Source: Charina bottae (Eukaryota > Chordata > Lepidosauria > Squamata > Charinaidae). Taken from it: a stretch of 64,000 nucleotides of DNA. Of this stretch, positions 50,684 through 60,600 are shown piece after piece. How positions within the stretch are numbered: the first letter of the stretch is position 1; every line of letters starts with the position of its first letter. The DNA is taken from NCBI GenBank assembly GCA_023362775.1, contig JALMGJ010000003.1, forward strand, positions 51,078,416 to 51,142,415. The letters are read 5' to 3'. The translations under genes were made by a program, and so were the position numbers. A model generated the notes under the pieces. The model saw only the letters and a program-made list of their open reading frames with translations. It was not told where the DNA came from and did not search any database.

Positions 50684-51244
50684 AATTAAGTAATTGTTAT
50701 TTTAGGGGGGGAGTGTTTAGGTGATTTATACTTTTTTTTCTTTTAATATAAAGGGAGGGAGCAATGGTATTTAGTGATTTTTATAATGTGCTAAGGGGTT
50801 GACTTGTAGAAATAATGTGATTTTGGTTTAATATAGAGTAAGGATTGATTATGGGAAATTGCTGTATATCCTTGATGTTTAAAGTCGGAAGTCACTTCTT
50901 TTTGTAGTCTATCTTAAAAAAAATTCTCTTGTGTTTTCACACTTTTTAGTTCTTTTTTTTCTTTTTGTAGTTTTTTGTTTTTCTGTATCTTTTATCTTTT
51001 TTTGAAATTTAATAAAATTCTTATAAAAAAAGGAAAAGAATCAATTAGACAAGAAAATAGTGCTCACAGAATTTAACTAATCAAGAAAACAATCACAGGG
51101 TCTCGGGGGGGAAATATAAAAACAGCAACACTTTAATAGTGTTATAATATTTTCAATGTGGATTTTGGATTATTTTTGGTCAGAAATTTATATGATGCAG
51201 GGAATTACAGGCATATTCCCTTCGAAATGCTTTGTTGTTGTTGT

Positions 51245-52521
51245 TCAATCGTTTAGTCGTGTCCGACTCTTCGTGACCTCACGGACCATAGCACGCCAGG
51301 CCTTCCTGTCCTCCACTGTCTCCCGGAGTTTACTCAAATTCATGTTCGTTACATCAGTGATGCTATCTAACCATCTCATCCTCTGCCATCCCCTTCTCCT
51401 TTTGCCTTCAGTCTTTCCCAGCATCAGGGTCTTTTCCAGTGAGTCCTCTCTTCTCATTAGGTGGCCAAAGTATTTGAGCTTCAGCTTCAGTATCTGTCCT
51501 TCCAATGAGCAGTCAGGGTTGATTTCCTTTAGGATTGACTGATTTGACCTCCTTGCAGTCCAAGGGACTCTTAGGAGTCTTCTCCAGCACCACAGTTCAA
51601 AAGCATCAATTCTTCGGCGCTCAGCCTTCCTTATGGTCCAACTCTCACAGCCATACATTACTACTGGAAAAACCATAGCTTTAACTATACGGACCTTTGT
51701 CAGCAAGGTGATGTCTCTGCTTTTTAATATGCTGTCTAGGTTTGCCATAGCTTTCCTCCCAAGGAGCAAGCGTCTTTTAATGTCATGGCTGCAGTCACCG
51801 TCTGCGGTGATCTTGGAGCCCAAGAAAATAAAATCTGTCACTGCTTCCATTTCTTCCCCTTCTATTTGCCAGGAGGTGATGGGACCAGATGCCATGATCT
51901 GAGTTTTTTTAATGTTGAGCCAGCTTTTCCACTCTCCTCTTTCACCCTCATCAATAGGCTCTTTAGTTCCTCTTCACTTTCTGCCATTAGGGTGGTATCA
52001 TCTGCATATCTGAGGTTGTTGATATTTCTCCCGGCAATCTTAACTCTGGCTTGTGATTCATCCAGCCCGGCATTTCTCATGATGTACTCTGCATATAAGT
52101 TAAATAAGCAGGGTGATAATATACAGCCTTTTTGTACTCCTTTCCCAATTTTGAACCAGTCGGTTGTTCCATGTCCGGTTCTAACTGTTGCTTCTTGACC
52201 CGCATACAGGTTTCTCAGGAGACAGGTAAGGTGGTCTGGTACTCCCATCTCTTTAAGAATTTGCCACAGTTTGTTGTGATCCACACAATCAAAGGCTGTA
52301 GCATAGTCAATGAAGCAGAAGTAGATGTTTTTCTGGAACTCTCTTGCTTTTTCCATGATCCAGCGAATGTTGGCAATCTGATCTCTAGTTCCTCTGCCTC
52401 TTCGAAACCCAGCTTGCACTTCTGGTAGTTCTCGGTTCACATACTGCTGAAGCCTAGCTTGTAGGATTTTGAGCATAACCTTGCTAGCATGTGAAATGAG
52501 CGCAATTGTACGGTAGTTTGA
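51245..52521 (-). pseudogene. BovB ORF2 remnant: reverse transcriptase and C-terminal domain
   Basis: From 52521 leftward the frame reads SNYRTIALISHASKVMLK, FCFIDYATAFDCVDHNKLW (catalytic Asp region), GCILSPCLFNLYAEYIM and LRYADDTTLMAESEEEL with the YADD catalytic box. At about 51895 a one-base slip moves the reading to a second frame (MASGPITSWQIEGEE to KSRTRLND) with the conserved YGCESWTIRKAE and PWTARRSNQSILKEI segments. The protein resembles ruminant BovB along its whole length. The slip, the deleted endonuclease and the insertion make it inactive. Confidence 0.9.
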
Positions 52522-52594
52522 ACATTCTTTGGCATTGGCTGTTGTGGGTCTTCTGGGCTGTGTGGCCGTGTTCTGGAAGTTGTGGTTCCTAACG

Positions 52595-52625
52595 TTTCGC
52601 CAGCATCTGTGGCCAGCATCTTCAG
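52595..52625 (-). ncRNA. Hammerhead-like core, left arm
   Basis: Minus-strand CTGAAGA (52625-52619), stem II of GCTGGC repeats, GAAA (52598-52595) and CGTT. Identical in layout to the right arm. Confidence 0.6.
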
Positions 52626-52686
52626 AGGGCAGGAGCACAGATAGAAGCAAAATCTCTGATTTTGCTTCTATCTGTGCTCCTGCCCT

Positions 52687-52721
52687 CTGAAGATGCTGGC
52701 CACAGATGCTGGCGAAACGTT
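52687..52721 (+). ncRNA. Hammerhead-like core, right arm
   Basis: CTGAAGA at 52687-52693, GCTGGC at 52695-52700 pairing with GCTGGC at 52708-52713 through two central G-U wobbles, GAAA at 52714-52717, then CGTT. Only the strand bearing CTGAAGA can form this stem as RNA. On the other strand the wobbles become A-C mismatches. Confidence 0.6.
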
Positions 52722-52997
52722 AGGAACCACAACTTCCAGAACACGGCCACACAGCCCGGAAGACCCACAACAGCCATTGAACTCCGGCCGTGAAAGCCTT
52801 CGACAATACATTCTTTGGCATTGCCCTTCTTTGGAATTGGAACGTAAACTGACCTTTTCCAATCCTGTGGCCACTGTTGAGTTTTCCAAATTTGTTGGCA
52901 TATTGAGTGCAGCACTTTAACAGCATCATCTTTTAGGATTTTAAATAGCTCAGCTGGGATACTGTCTTCTCCATTAGCTTTGTTGTTAGTAATGCTT

Positions 52998-53004
52998 ATA
53001 TAAA

Positions 53005-53036
<32 letters not shown>
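52998..53036. repeat. 39-bp (AAAT)n tail insertion
   Basis: ATATAAATTAAATAAATAAA is flanked by AATGCTT at 52991-52997 and 53037-53043. The composition equals the last bases of an L2/CR1-type tail, so it may be a minimal retrotransposition product. Microsatellite growth is the alternative. Confidence 0.6.
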
Positions 53037-53338
53037 AATGCTTCCTAAGGCCCACTTGACTTCACTCTCTAGGATGTCCGGCTCAAGGTCAGTGACCACA
53101 CCATCGTATTTATCAGGGATATTTAGATCTTTCTTCTATAGTTCTTCTACTCGGAATTGCCCTCCGCTCTTCCCCAGTAGCATTTTGGACACCTTCCGAC
53201 CTGAGGGGCTCATCTTCTGGCGTCATATCTTTTAGCCTTTTGATACTGTCCATGGGTTTTCTTGGCAAGGATACTGGAGTGGTTTGCCATTCCCTCCTCC
53301 AGTGGACCACGTTTTGTCAGATTTTTGTCAAAATGCTT

Positions 53339-54002
53339 ACTTCATGCCTAATATAAACAGGCCTGCATTCTCTGCCTGATTTCATCTACCTTTACTGCTC
53401 TACCTTTACAGCCATTTTTTTGAAAGAAGAAAAATACCATTGTCACAGCAACATTGCTATAATTGTTAAACAGAAACGACATACAAAAGAAGACAATGAA
53501 AAAATTAATTTGATATAAATTGCAGAGTCTATTAATACGCAGGCTGTGTTGGTGTAAATAATGTTGTTCAGCTTTGTAAAGAAATATATCTATGCTTTCC
53601 AATGAATGCATACATATCTGCAGCCCAGTCATTCATTCATTCTTAATAACCTGTGAGTTACTTCCAAGAAATATTCTGCCTACAGTATATGAAGAGTGAA
53701 ATAGGTAATTACAAATAGCACATGGCCATGCATATTCATAGGAGGTGTTATCAATTAATGTTGGATCTGAATCCACCATATTTGTATGATATTCTGGGTG
53801 ATTGGTTTTATAGCAATATAAAGTTATAAACTGAGCTGTCCCAACTGTTGAGCAATGTGAGATAATCACTCACATAATCACAAAATCACTCAGGTAGTGA
53901 TTTTGAAGTGTGTAAACAGCAGTGCAAAGGTGTTTGCTACAGAGTCAGTTCCACACTCTTAAATTAAATTTAAAGAAACAATTAAACAGCTGCTCTCAGA
54001 TG
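53339..54002. other. DAB1 intron, nothing recognised
   Basis: AT-rich sequence. Frames at 53348-53632 and 53633-53869 have no motif. Confidence 0.45.
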
Positions 54003-54010
54003 TTTTAAAG

Positions 54011-54737
54011 CAGGGGTCAGCAACCTGTGGTCCGCGGCCCACCGGTGGGCTGAAGGCCATTAGGAAGTGGGCTGCAGGGTGAGCAAGAGCAGCTGATTGG
54101 TGGAGGCCTATCAGTGTGTGGCAAAAAAGGGCGGAGGCGGACCTCCCGTTGCGGCGGCAGCAGCGTGCACGTGTGCCTTTTCACCTCCCTGCCAGAACTG
54201 AGGGCATTTTGGGGGCAAGCTCTGGGGACGCAAAAAATGCCCTCGGTTCCAGCAGGGAGGCAAAGCCTTGCCATGCGCAAGCTACCGGCCGCTGCACAGC
54301 TGACCGGTGCGGGGGGGCAGGGTGGAAAATCTCCACACCAAAGGGAAGCGGCCCGGGAGCGTGCGCGCGTGGCGAGGCTTTTGCCTCCCTGCCGGAACCG
54401 AGGGCATTTTTGGGGTCCCCAGAGCTTTCCCCTTTGAAGGGGCAGGCTCCGGGGACCCCGAAAATGCCCTCGGTTCCCCAAAAAAGCCCATGGAGCAGCA
54501 GGCCTGCAAACCCTGCCCCCGTCCATCCGATTGGCTGCCGCCCATAAACCCCGCCCCTCATCCATCCAATTGGCTGCCGCCCACAAACCCCACCGCCCAT
54601 CCGGCTGATTGGCTGCCACCCACAAACCCTGCCCCTGTCTGTCTGATTGGCTGCCGCCCTCAAACCCCGCCCCCCCAGTCCTTGAAAAAAAAATTCCGAC
54701 GGGTGGTCCCTGATGGAAAAAAGGTTGCCGACCCATG
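54011..54737. mobile_element. hAT-type nonautonomous element, 727 bp, with CCAAT/GC-box array
   Basis: TIRs CAGGGGTCAGCAACCTGTGG and AAGGTTGCCGACCCATG. The 8-bp duplication is TTTTAAAG (54003-54010) against TTTTAGAG (54738-54745). The interior repeats the CTCCGGGGACCCCGAAAATG and GGTTCC(G/A)GCAGGGAGG modules seen at 47.2-47.5 kb, in both orientations, then a four-unit minisatellite. Long open frames here are composition effects. Confidence 0.9.
54527..54680 (+). repeat. 39-bp minisatellite, four units
   Basis: Units contain ATTGGCTGCC(G/A)CCC and AAACCC(C/T)(G/A)CC. The layout is the same as in the arrays at 43338 and 48677, about 55-60 bp from the right TIR in each element. Confidence 0.9.
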
Positions 54738-54745
54738 TTTTAGAG

Positions 54746-56159
54746 GATGATGTCCTGCTACCAGTACCATGCAAAATTCAACTACAAACAATTGCTGATA
54801 TACTGTCCTTAATACACCATCTTGACTTTTTCTTCAGGCTGAAAATCTTGGTTGTGAGGCATCAGTTATCAGGCTTTGAAGTAGGCACCACTAACCCACA
54901 TCAAAATATATGTATTTTGTGCTCAACAAAAAGAGTATAAAGGGAAGGAAGATGTATGATAAAAACAGTAAATCCAAGTTCATTTACCTCAATAGTTTTG
55001 CCTGAATCTTCAGCATTAAAAAATACTTAAGGATCAAAACCCTGCCCATACCATCATTGAGTTAAAAAAACACCAAGCTTTAGCCCATTATTTCCTTTGC
55101 AGTCCTGCCACAAAATGCTTGAACAGCCCTCTAAAAGTGCTTCCTTGCTGATTACCTGCTTTGAGAAAACCGTCAATATGTAATATTTTCTAGCATGCGT
55201 GTCTTTTGTTGTTCACTCATTTTTAAACACTGTCCTTGGTTCAGAATGCTTAGCCTGAGGATGCATTTTACCACCTCACAAGCTTGATAATTGATCCTCA
55301 TTATTGTGACCATATATAAATCTTCAGTACATCAAGGATACAAAAATGTTTAGATTTCTCAAAGTGCCTAAAGGGAATTATACCAAGAAAAGTGGTATAA
55401 AGATATTAGGGTAGTTACTGCTATTGCTTTTAGTATTATTTCCTGGTCTTAGTTCCTACCTTTTAATGAGACTCTGATTTAAAGGTAAACAAATACAACA
55501 CAGAGGGAATTTAGAATTAATTTGACTACAGTTTGTGTTGAGCAGTACAAACCTAAATGGATCAATTCACGTTTTGATTATCTGAAGAACTTTCGTAGAA
55601 ACAAGTCAGCAAATGAGCTGCAATGTTAATCACTTCTTGAATAGCTTGTAACTTGTGGATGTTAATCTGATCACATATTTATAAATACATTTACTCACCT
55701 TTCAGAAATAATTGTGGTTAGCTGACCTAGTCTGGATGTTCAGCTGCTTGTGATGAATGTCTCAAGCATAAGTGAGAGATTGTAATTAAAAATAAGAAAG
55801 AAGCACTCCATGAAACAAAGTTTGTAGTAGTGAAATCTTTATTCAGTAATGCAGTACTAAGCATGCAGTGTTATAATTCTTCTGCACTTAGTCAGGTAGT
55901 GATTAAATACATATGTCTAGATTCTGCTAAGAACAATACATATATCTTGATTCTGCTAAGAACAAATGTGAACTTTTATCATATATGGCATGAACTATGA
56001 ACAGTGTAGTATCTGTATTTTTTATAAAACTACAGTGCAACTAGGCAGCCAGATATAAAGCTAGTCAATGAGCAGATGTGAAGGAAAGGAATTTGTGAAG
56101 AGAAAGAAGACAATGAAAAAATCAGTGAGATGCTTTTAAATACACAGGCAGATCTATTA
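54746..56159. other. DAB1 intron, nothing recognised
   Basis: Unrecognised AT-rich sequence. Confidence 0.45.
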
Positions 56160-56565
56160 TTAAGTGGACCTTGAAGACGCAGGACAGAAAGAGTATTCAT
56201 GCTTTTCAACTTCAGTGTTGGAGAAAACTCCTGAGAATGTCACCAACAGCCAAGGAAACAAACAAATGTATCAGTGAACAAATCAACCCAGAGTCCTCAC
56301 TCAAGGCACAAATGACGAGGCTCAAATTAACATACTTCGGACACATTGTGTGAAGATCTAGGCCTCTGGAGAAGTCTGTAAATCTGTGAAAGGGGGAAGG
56401 AAAGACAAGAGGACAACCAGCAGCAAGATGGATCAACTCAGTTACAACAGCAATGCGTGCACCATTGGAAAAGCTGAAGGACAGGTTTTCCTAGGAACAG
56501 ATCGTCATGGTGAAAATCTATATGGTTACTAAGAGTTGACACTGACTTGATGGCACATTATCAAT
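56160..56565 (+). mobile_element. RTE-type LINE 3' fragment
   Basis: An open stretch of 60 codons (56171-56353) reads IHAFQLQCWRKLLRMSP, then EQINPESSLKAQMTRLKLTYFGH, homologous to the BovB C-terminus (FELWCWRRLLRVPWTAR and LKLKYFGHLMRR). The tail is GTTGACACTGACTTGATGGCAC. This is a different, older RTE subfamily than the BovB copies, shared with 16616-17330. Confidence 0.78.
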
Positions 56566-56589
56566 TAATCAATCAGCCTTCCTTTCCTC

Positions 56590-56870
56590 ATGTCTCTGTA
56601 ACATAAGAATCCTGGTGAATCAGACCAGCAGTCCATCTAGTCCAGCACCCTGTGTTGCTTAATGACAAACCAGATTCATTCAGGAAACTAACAAGCAGCC
56701 TGTCCTCTTTCACTATTGTTCCTTGGGAGCTGGTACTGCCTGCCATGATTCAGGAAGTAGTCTGAAGCTATCAAAACCATTAATAGTTCTCTCATCCATG
56801 AATTTCTCCAAGGCCTTTTAACACTATTAATTGTTGGGCATCATCTAATGAGAACAAATGTTGCTGTTAA
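56590..56870. repeat. Interspersed repeat of uncertain class
   Basis: GGTGAATCAGACCAGCAGTCCATCTAGTCCAGCA and CATGAATTTCTCCAAGGCC are phrases of a repeat that is widespread in amniotes. I recognise the phrases but cannot fix the class; a CR1-type LINE is the most likely. Confidence 0.45.
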
Positions 56871-57094
56871 ACTCTGAACTGTATAAAGACATATTTGCTG
56901 TTATCAATCTTTAATTGTCCTGTTTTTAGTTTCAATGAATTATCCTAATGTTAATACCATGAAGAGGGGGGAAAAGTATTCGCATTTCTGTACCAAGCAT
57001 GATATTTGAGTTCTCTGACATGTTTTTCCCTTGCTTCCTTTGTTATATTTCTATCTGAACTTTCTTCTGGGAACTCAAGGAAGCTTCCATTGTG

Positions 57095-57243
57095 ATATCC
57101 TTTATTTTATCTTCATAATGATCTTGTGAGTTTGACAGGGCCGAGGGAATAACTGGTCCATAATCAACAAGTGAGCTTCCATGGCTATAAGTGGACTTGA
57201 ACCTGGTTTTCCCCAGTCTTAGACCCTTAACCCATTCATCACA
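57095..57243 (-). mobile_element. MIR-like SINE fragment
   Basis: Minus strand: AATGGGTTAAGGGTCTAAGAC, GGTTCAAGTCCAC (B-box-like), ATAACTGGCC... through CTCACAAGATCATTATGAAG. Degenerate. Confidence 0.6.
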
Positions 57244-57688
57244 TTTCTTCTCTCAGTATCATGTTTGGTTGTCTGTAAAGCTTCTAAATTCATTTCTTGT
57301 TATCACTCTTTGTCTTATTTGGCAAGCCAAAACAGGAATGTTCCCTTTTTTATTCTTCTCAATTGTTTGTTTGTTTTTAAGGAAGGCTTTGTGTCTATGT
57401 TATGTTCTCTGACAGTATTAAAGATCGTGGCATGTTCTTGAACTTTGTGACACCTTTTCTAACATAAGGTATAGATAAGTGGGCAGTGGGTATGGTGTGA
57501 AGAATAAGCCAAGTTTGATGCAGGGTACTATGTAATAGCAAACCCATCCTTGTTTGTTACAATAGTTAATGAACCTATTTTTATTTGCTCATACAAATGA
57601 AAATTATGTTCAGGTACTCTGAGTGTATTCCATTCTAGGTAACAATAGCTTTCTTAAGAGTGTGACATTTTATGTTCATATGTGTGTA

Positions 57689-58028
57689 AAAAAGGTAAAG
57701 GTAAAGGTTCCCCCCGCACATTTGTGCAGTCGTGTCCGACTCTAGGGGCCGGTGCTCATCTCCGTTTGTCAGCCAAAGAGCCAGCGTTGTCCGAAGACGC
57801 TTCCGCGGTTATGTGGCCGGCATGACGCGTGCGGAACGCTGTTACCTACCCACCGAAGTGGTACCTATTCATCTACTTGCATTTGCATGCTTTCGAATTG
57901 CTAGGTTGGCAAGAGCTGGGGCTAGTGCGGGAGCTCACTCCACACGCAGGGCTAGGGATTCGAACCTACGAACTTGCGATCTTCCGATCGACAAGCCTGG
58001 CGTCTTATCCACTGAGCCACCACGCCCC
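57689..58028 (-). mobile_element. Sauria SINE, full length
   Basis: Starts GGGGCGTGGTGGCTCAGTGG on the minus strand with B box GGTTCGAATCC. It ends in two GGTAAAGGT-type tail units. A 14-bp duplication TTCATATGTGTGTA lies at 57675-57688 and 58029-58042. The best-conserved promoter of the four copies. Confidence 0.95.
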
Positions 58029-58042
58029 TTCATATGTGTGTA

Positions 58043-58557
58043 CTCACATTTTAATATAATGGGCAGTCCTATTACTACACTGGTGAAGGAGGTTTTCAAA
58101 TAAAGCATGCAATTCAATATTGAAAATCCAATAGAGTTAAGAAACAGTTTGTTCTCATCTTCCAGAGTTTGCATTTCTGAAATATGTCAGTTTTAAAAAG
58201 GTTTTTTTAATAATGCATTATTGAGTAGAGAGACTAAGCAATTAACTATTTTATTACATTTTTGAATTAGTGTCTCTATCCATTAGATCAAGACAGTTTT
58301 TTTTATGATTTGCTCAAATGCTTCCTGTTGCAAAGATCTTAAGTATAAAAAACTTAATTAATTGCTTAATAGATATTCTGCAGCTCAGAGGCAGCATACA
58401 GATAATTATATGCAAAAAATTATAAACAGATTCCAAATTGTGAACTAAATTATGAACTAAACAACACTAATCTGTAGGACATGTTATATAATTAATAGCA
58501 TTTTAACTCATTTCACTGAACAATAAGAACACTGGGAAATAAAGCATATAAACTATA
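58043..58557. other. DAB1 intron, nothing recognised
   Basis: Unrecognised AT-rich sequence. Confidence 0.45.
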
Positions 58558-58775
58558 TGAGAGCCAATTTGGTATAGTGGCTAAAAGGCACCAGGCTAGA
58601 GACCAGGGGTCTGTGAGTTCTATTTCCACCTTAGGCATGAAGCCAGCTTGGGCCAATCACACACTCTCAACCCTAGGAATAAGGCAGTGGCAAACCACTT
58701 CTGAAAGTCTTGCTAAGGAAACTGTAGGAACTAGTCCAGGCAGTCACTAGGAGACATAAAGGCACACACACACAC
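58558..58775 (+). mobile_element. tRNA-derived SINE with RTE-like tail
   Basis: GAGAGCCAATTTGGTATAGTGG, GGTCTGTGAGTTCTATTTCC, CTTGGGCCAATCACACACTC and AGTCCAGGCAGTCACTAGGAG follow the order of the copy at 34313. It ends in a short (CA)n. Confidence 0.8.
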
Positions 58776-59248
58776 TTATCCAAAAGTACTTAAACTACTT
58801 TAAGCAGTCCATATTTAAATAATCCCTATAGCAAACTTGCAGCAGTAAAATCTTAGTTTAACTATAGAAAGAGAGGAAAATCCTTCAGAACATTGTATAA
58901 TTAATTGAAAAAAGAAGTTCTTCCAGCCTTGAACATTTTTTAGGAACCAAAACCATGCACTATCCATTATGTTGCCCTCTTGTTCATTTCCAAGCCATTG
59001 ATAGTAGAAAAGACCGTGAGTTCCTTCAGAAACAATGACTCTTCTAGAATGCCCAGAGCTTTGCATAAGCTATTCAAAGCTTCAGATAATAGATTCCTGA
59101 TAAACACACATACACACTTCCTAAATGGTCAACCGAGATAAAATCATTCCTGAAATTAAGAATGAAAATTGCTCAAGAAATGGAATGCTCATTTCCATAG
59201 AGAATTGTGTAAAGAAATATTTCCTGTTATCAGATTTGAATTGCCCTA
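58776..59248. other. DAB1 intron, nothing recognised
   Basis: Unrecognised AT-rich sequence. Confidence 0.45.
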
Positions 59249-59260
59249 TACTGTATATAT

Positions 59261-59586
59261 GGGGCCCGATGGCTCATCAGGTAAGATGCCAGGCTTGTCG
59301 ATCAGAAGATCGCATGTTCGGAGGTTCGAATCCCTAGTCCCGCATGACGGAGTGAGCTCCCACACTAGCTCCAGCTCTTGCCAACCTAGCAATTCGAAAG
59401 CATACAAATGCAAGTAGATGAATAGGTACCACTTCGGTGGGTAGGTAACAGCGTTCCGCGTGCGTCATGCCGGCCACATGACCGCGGAAGCGTCTTCGGA
59501 CAACGCTGGCTCTTCGGCTAACAAACGGAGATGAGCACCAGCCCCTAGAGTCGGACATGACTGTGCAGGGGAAACCTTCACCTTCA
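59261..59586 (+). mobile_element. Sauria SINE, full length
   Basis: Begins GGGGCCCGATGGCTCATCAGG, with B box GGTTCGAATCC at 59323-59333 and the Sauria body to the CCTTCACCTTCA tail. Target duplication TACTGTATATA at 59249-59259 and 59587-59597. Plus-strand copy, the only one parallel to DAB1. Confidence 0.93.
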
Positions 59587-59630
59587 TACTGTATATACTG
59601 TAGATTCACTGAATGATCTTAATTCTAACT

Positions 59631-59641
59631 GAGAGAGAGAG

Positions 59642-59690
<49 letters not shown>
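59631..59690. repeat. (GA)n microsatellite
   Basis: About 30 GA units with two GC interruptions. Confidence 0.98.
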
Positions 59691-59692
<2 letters not shown>

Positions 59693-59699
59693 TTTCTGT

Positions 59700-59950
59700 C
59701 TATTCACATTTTCTAATCTATGTATGATTTTTGAGATCTCTTTCAGGTTCCTTACCAAACTTTGCTCCAAGCTAAAAAGTCTCAGATGCTGTAATATTTC
59801 CTTGCATGGCAGTAGCACTAGCCCAGTAATCGTTTTAGTGGTCTCTATTTGCACCTTTTCCAGGTCTATAACATGCTTTTTGAGGGGTGATGAATAGAAC
59901 TGTAGACAGTATTCCATGAGTTGTCTCACCACTACATTAGCTATTGTCAA
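59700..59950 (-). mobile_element. CR1 LINE ORF2 C-terminal fragment
   Basis: Minus strand reads MEYCLQFYSSPLKKHVIDLEK and LRLFSLEQSLVRNLKEISKII, matching the CR1 C-terminal pattern (HLEYCVQFW, LGLFSLEKRR). Open for about 80 codons, then lost in the GA repeat. Confidence 0.7.
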
Positions 59951-60309
59951 GTATTTGGGAGCAGATGCCCATGTTAAAGAGCAGTTCCATGTTTTAAGAT
60001 AACAGCAGCGTATTAGTATTGCGCTTATCAGGTACAGATTGGTAATTCGGTTTGAAGAATATTCAGTGGCATCATCTCTTTGAATCTAATCTTTAAAACA
60101 GTTTAATGTGTTGAATGAAGATGTGGCTTTGAATCATTTCGCCTAGATTCAGGAGTGATTTGGGATTTCAGTGACTTCTCTGTAGACCCAGAATCTCAAA
60201 CATTGTTACAGTTTTCCTTCAGCATATGGACAGTGGGCTTTCTACTATAGATAAGAGTAGCCGACCAGTGAATTTTATTACTACTGCAAATCCTGCCTAC
60301 CGGGGTGGT

Positions 60310-60415
60310 TAAATCATAGACTCATGGAGTTGTAAAAGGAACACAGAAGTCTTCTAGTCCAACTCTCAATGCAGAATCCACTAGAGTACCTCTAACAGGT
60401 CTGAAGATCTCTTGT
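60310..60415 (-). repeat. CR1 3'-end fragment
   Basis: AAATCATAGACTCATGGAGTTG and CTTCTAGTCCAACTCTC are the complement of the CR1 3' region that ends in repeated ATTCTATGATTC-type words. Short and degenerate. Confidence 0.55.
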
Positions 60416-60476
60416 GATAGAGTTTCTTGGGGAACTGCTGCATAAAATACCAACTACTTATTTTTATCATAGAATA

Positions 60477-60478
<2 letters not shown>

Positions 60479-60561
<83 letters not shown>

Positions 60562-60600
60562 TACATACATACACATACACACATACATACATACATACAT
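60479..60600. repeat. (TA)n(CA)n(CATA)n compound microsatellite
   Basis: About 22 TA, 15 CA and then CATA units. CATA units reappear at 61125-61143, on the other side of the BovB-type insertion. Confidence 0.97.

Larger units (their letters stand above)
49063..51031 (+). mobile_element. L1 LINE with both ends but most of the middle deleted
   Basis: A 12-bp target duplication GGAAAAGAATCA lies at 49051-49062 and 51032-51043. The 5' part is a GC-rich UTR. Near 49758 an ATG begins an ORF1-like frame (MEYLNQVFSDFRREIKADIK), frameshifted after about 35 codons into the frame that is open at 49868-50236. No ORF2 is present. The 3' UTR ends TTTGAAATTTAATAAAATTC plus A-tail. It is 2 kb against the usual 5-7 kb, like half-L1 derivatives. 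A Penelope-like insertion at 50462-50683 interrupts the 3' part. Confidence 0.85.
52538..52807. mobile_element. Penelope-like inverted-pair insertion in BovB
   Basis: A 16-bp duplication ACATTCTTTGGCATTG flanks it (52522-52537, 52808-52823). Two arms of 118 bp (52536-52653 and 52659-52776) are inverted around the 5-bp spacer CTCTG with one mismatch noticed. Each arm is the same repeat as at 50462. About 30 bp of extra sequence follow the right arm. The duplicated target lies within BovB codons that rejoin correctly when the insert and one duplication are removed. Confidence 0.92.
51233..53330 (-). mobile_element. BovB (RTE) LINE, full-ended, internally deleted
   Basis: BovB is the LINE known to have moved horizontally between squamates, ruminants and other vertebrates. 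An 8-bp duplication AAATGCTT lies at 51225-51232 and 53331-53338. On the minus strand the 5' UTR-like start (53330 leftward) is followed by the protein start IKRLKDMTPEDEP, then a jump at about 53150 to KKDLNIPDKYDG, the region just before RT. The endonuclease domain and linker (over 1 kb in full copies) are missing. RT and the C-terminal part follow, then the 3' end with (TTG)n. Two later insertions sit inside: a Penelope-like inverted pair (52538-52807) and a 39-bp A/T tail (52998-53036). Confidence 0.92.

Noticed and set aside
54017..54774. Frames of 140-239 codons around 54 kb
   Set aside because: They translate the CCAAT/GC minisatellite and GC modules of a hAT element in multiple frames.
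59323..59333. Functional tRNA gene suggested by perfect B box in Sauria SINEs
   Set aside because: The boxes belong to tRNA-derived SINE heads; no cloverleaf with proper acceptor stem and 3' end exists.
59606..59690. Ser-Leu or Arg-Glu repeat peptide
   Set aside because: Translation of a (GA)n microsatellite.
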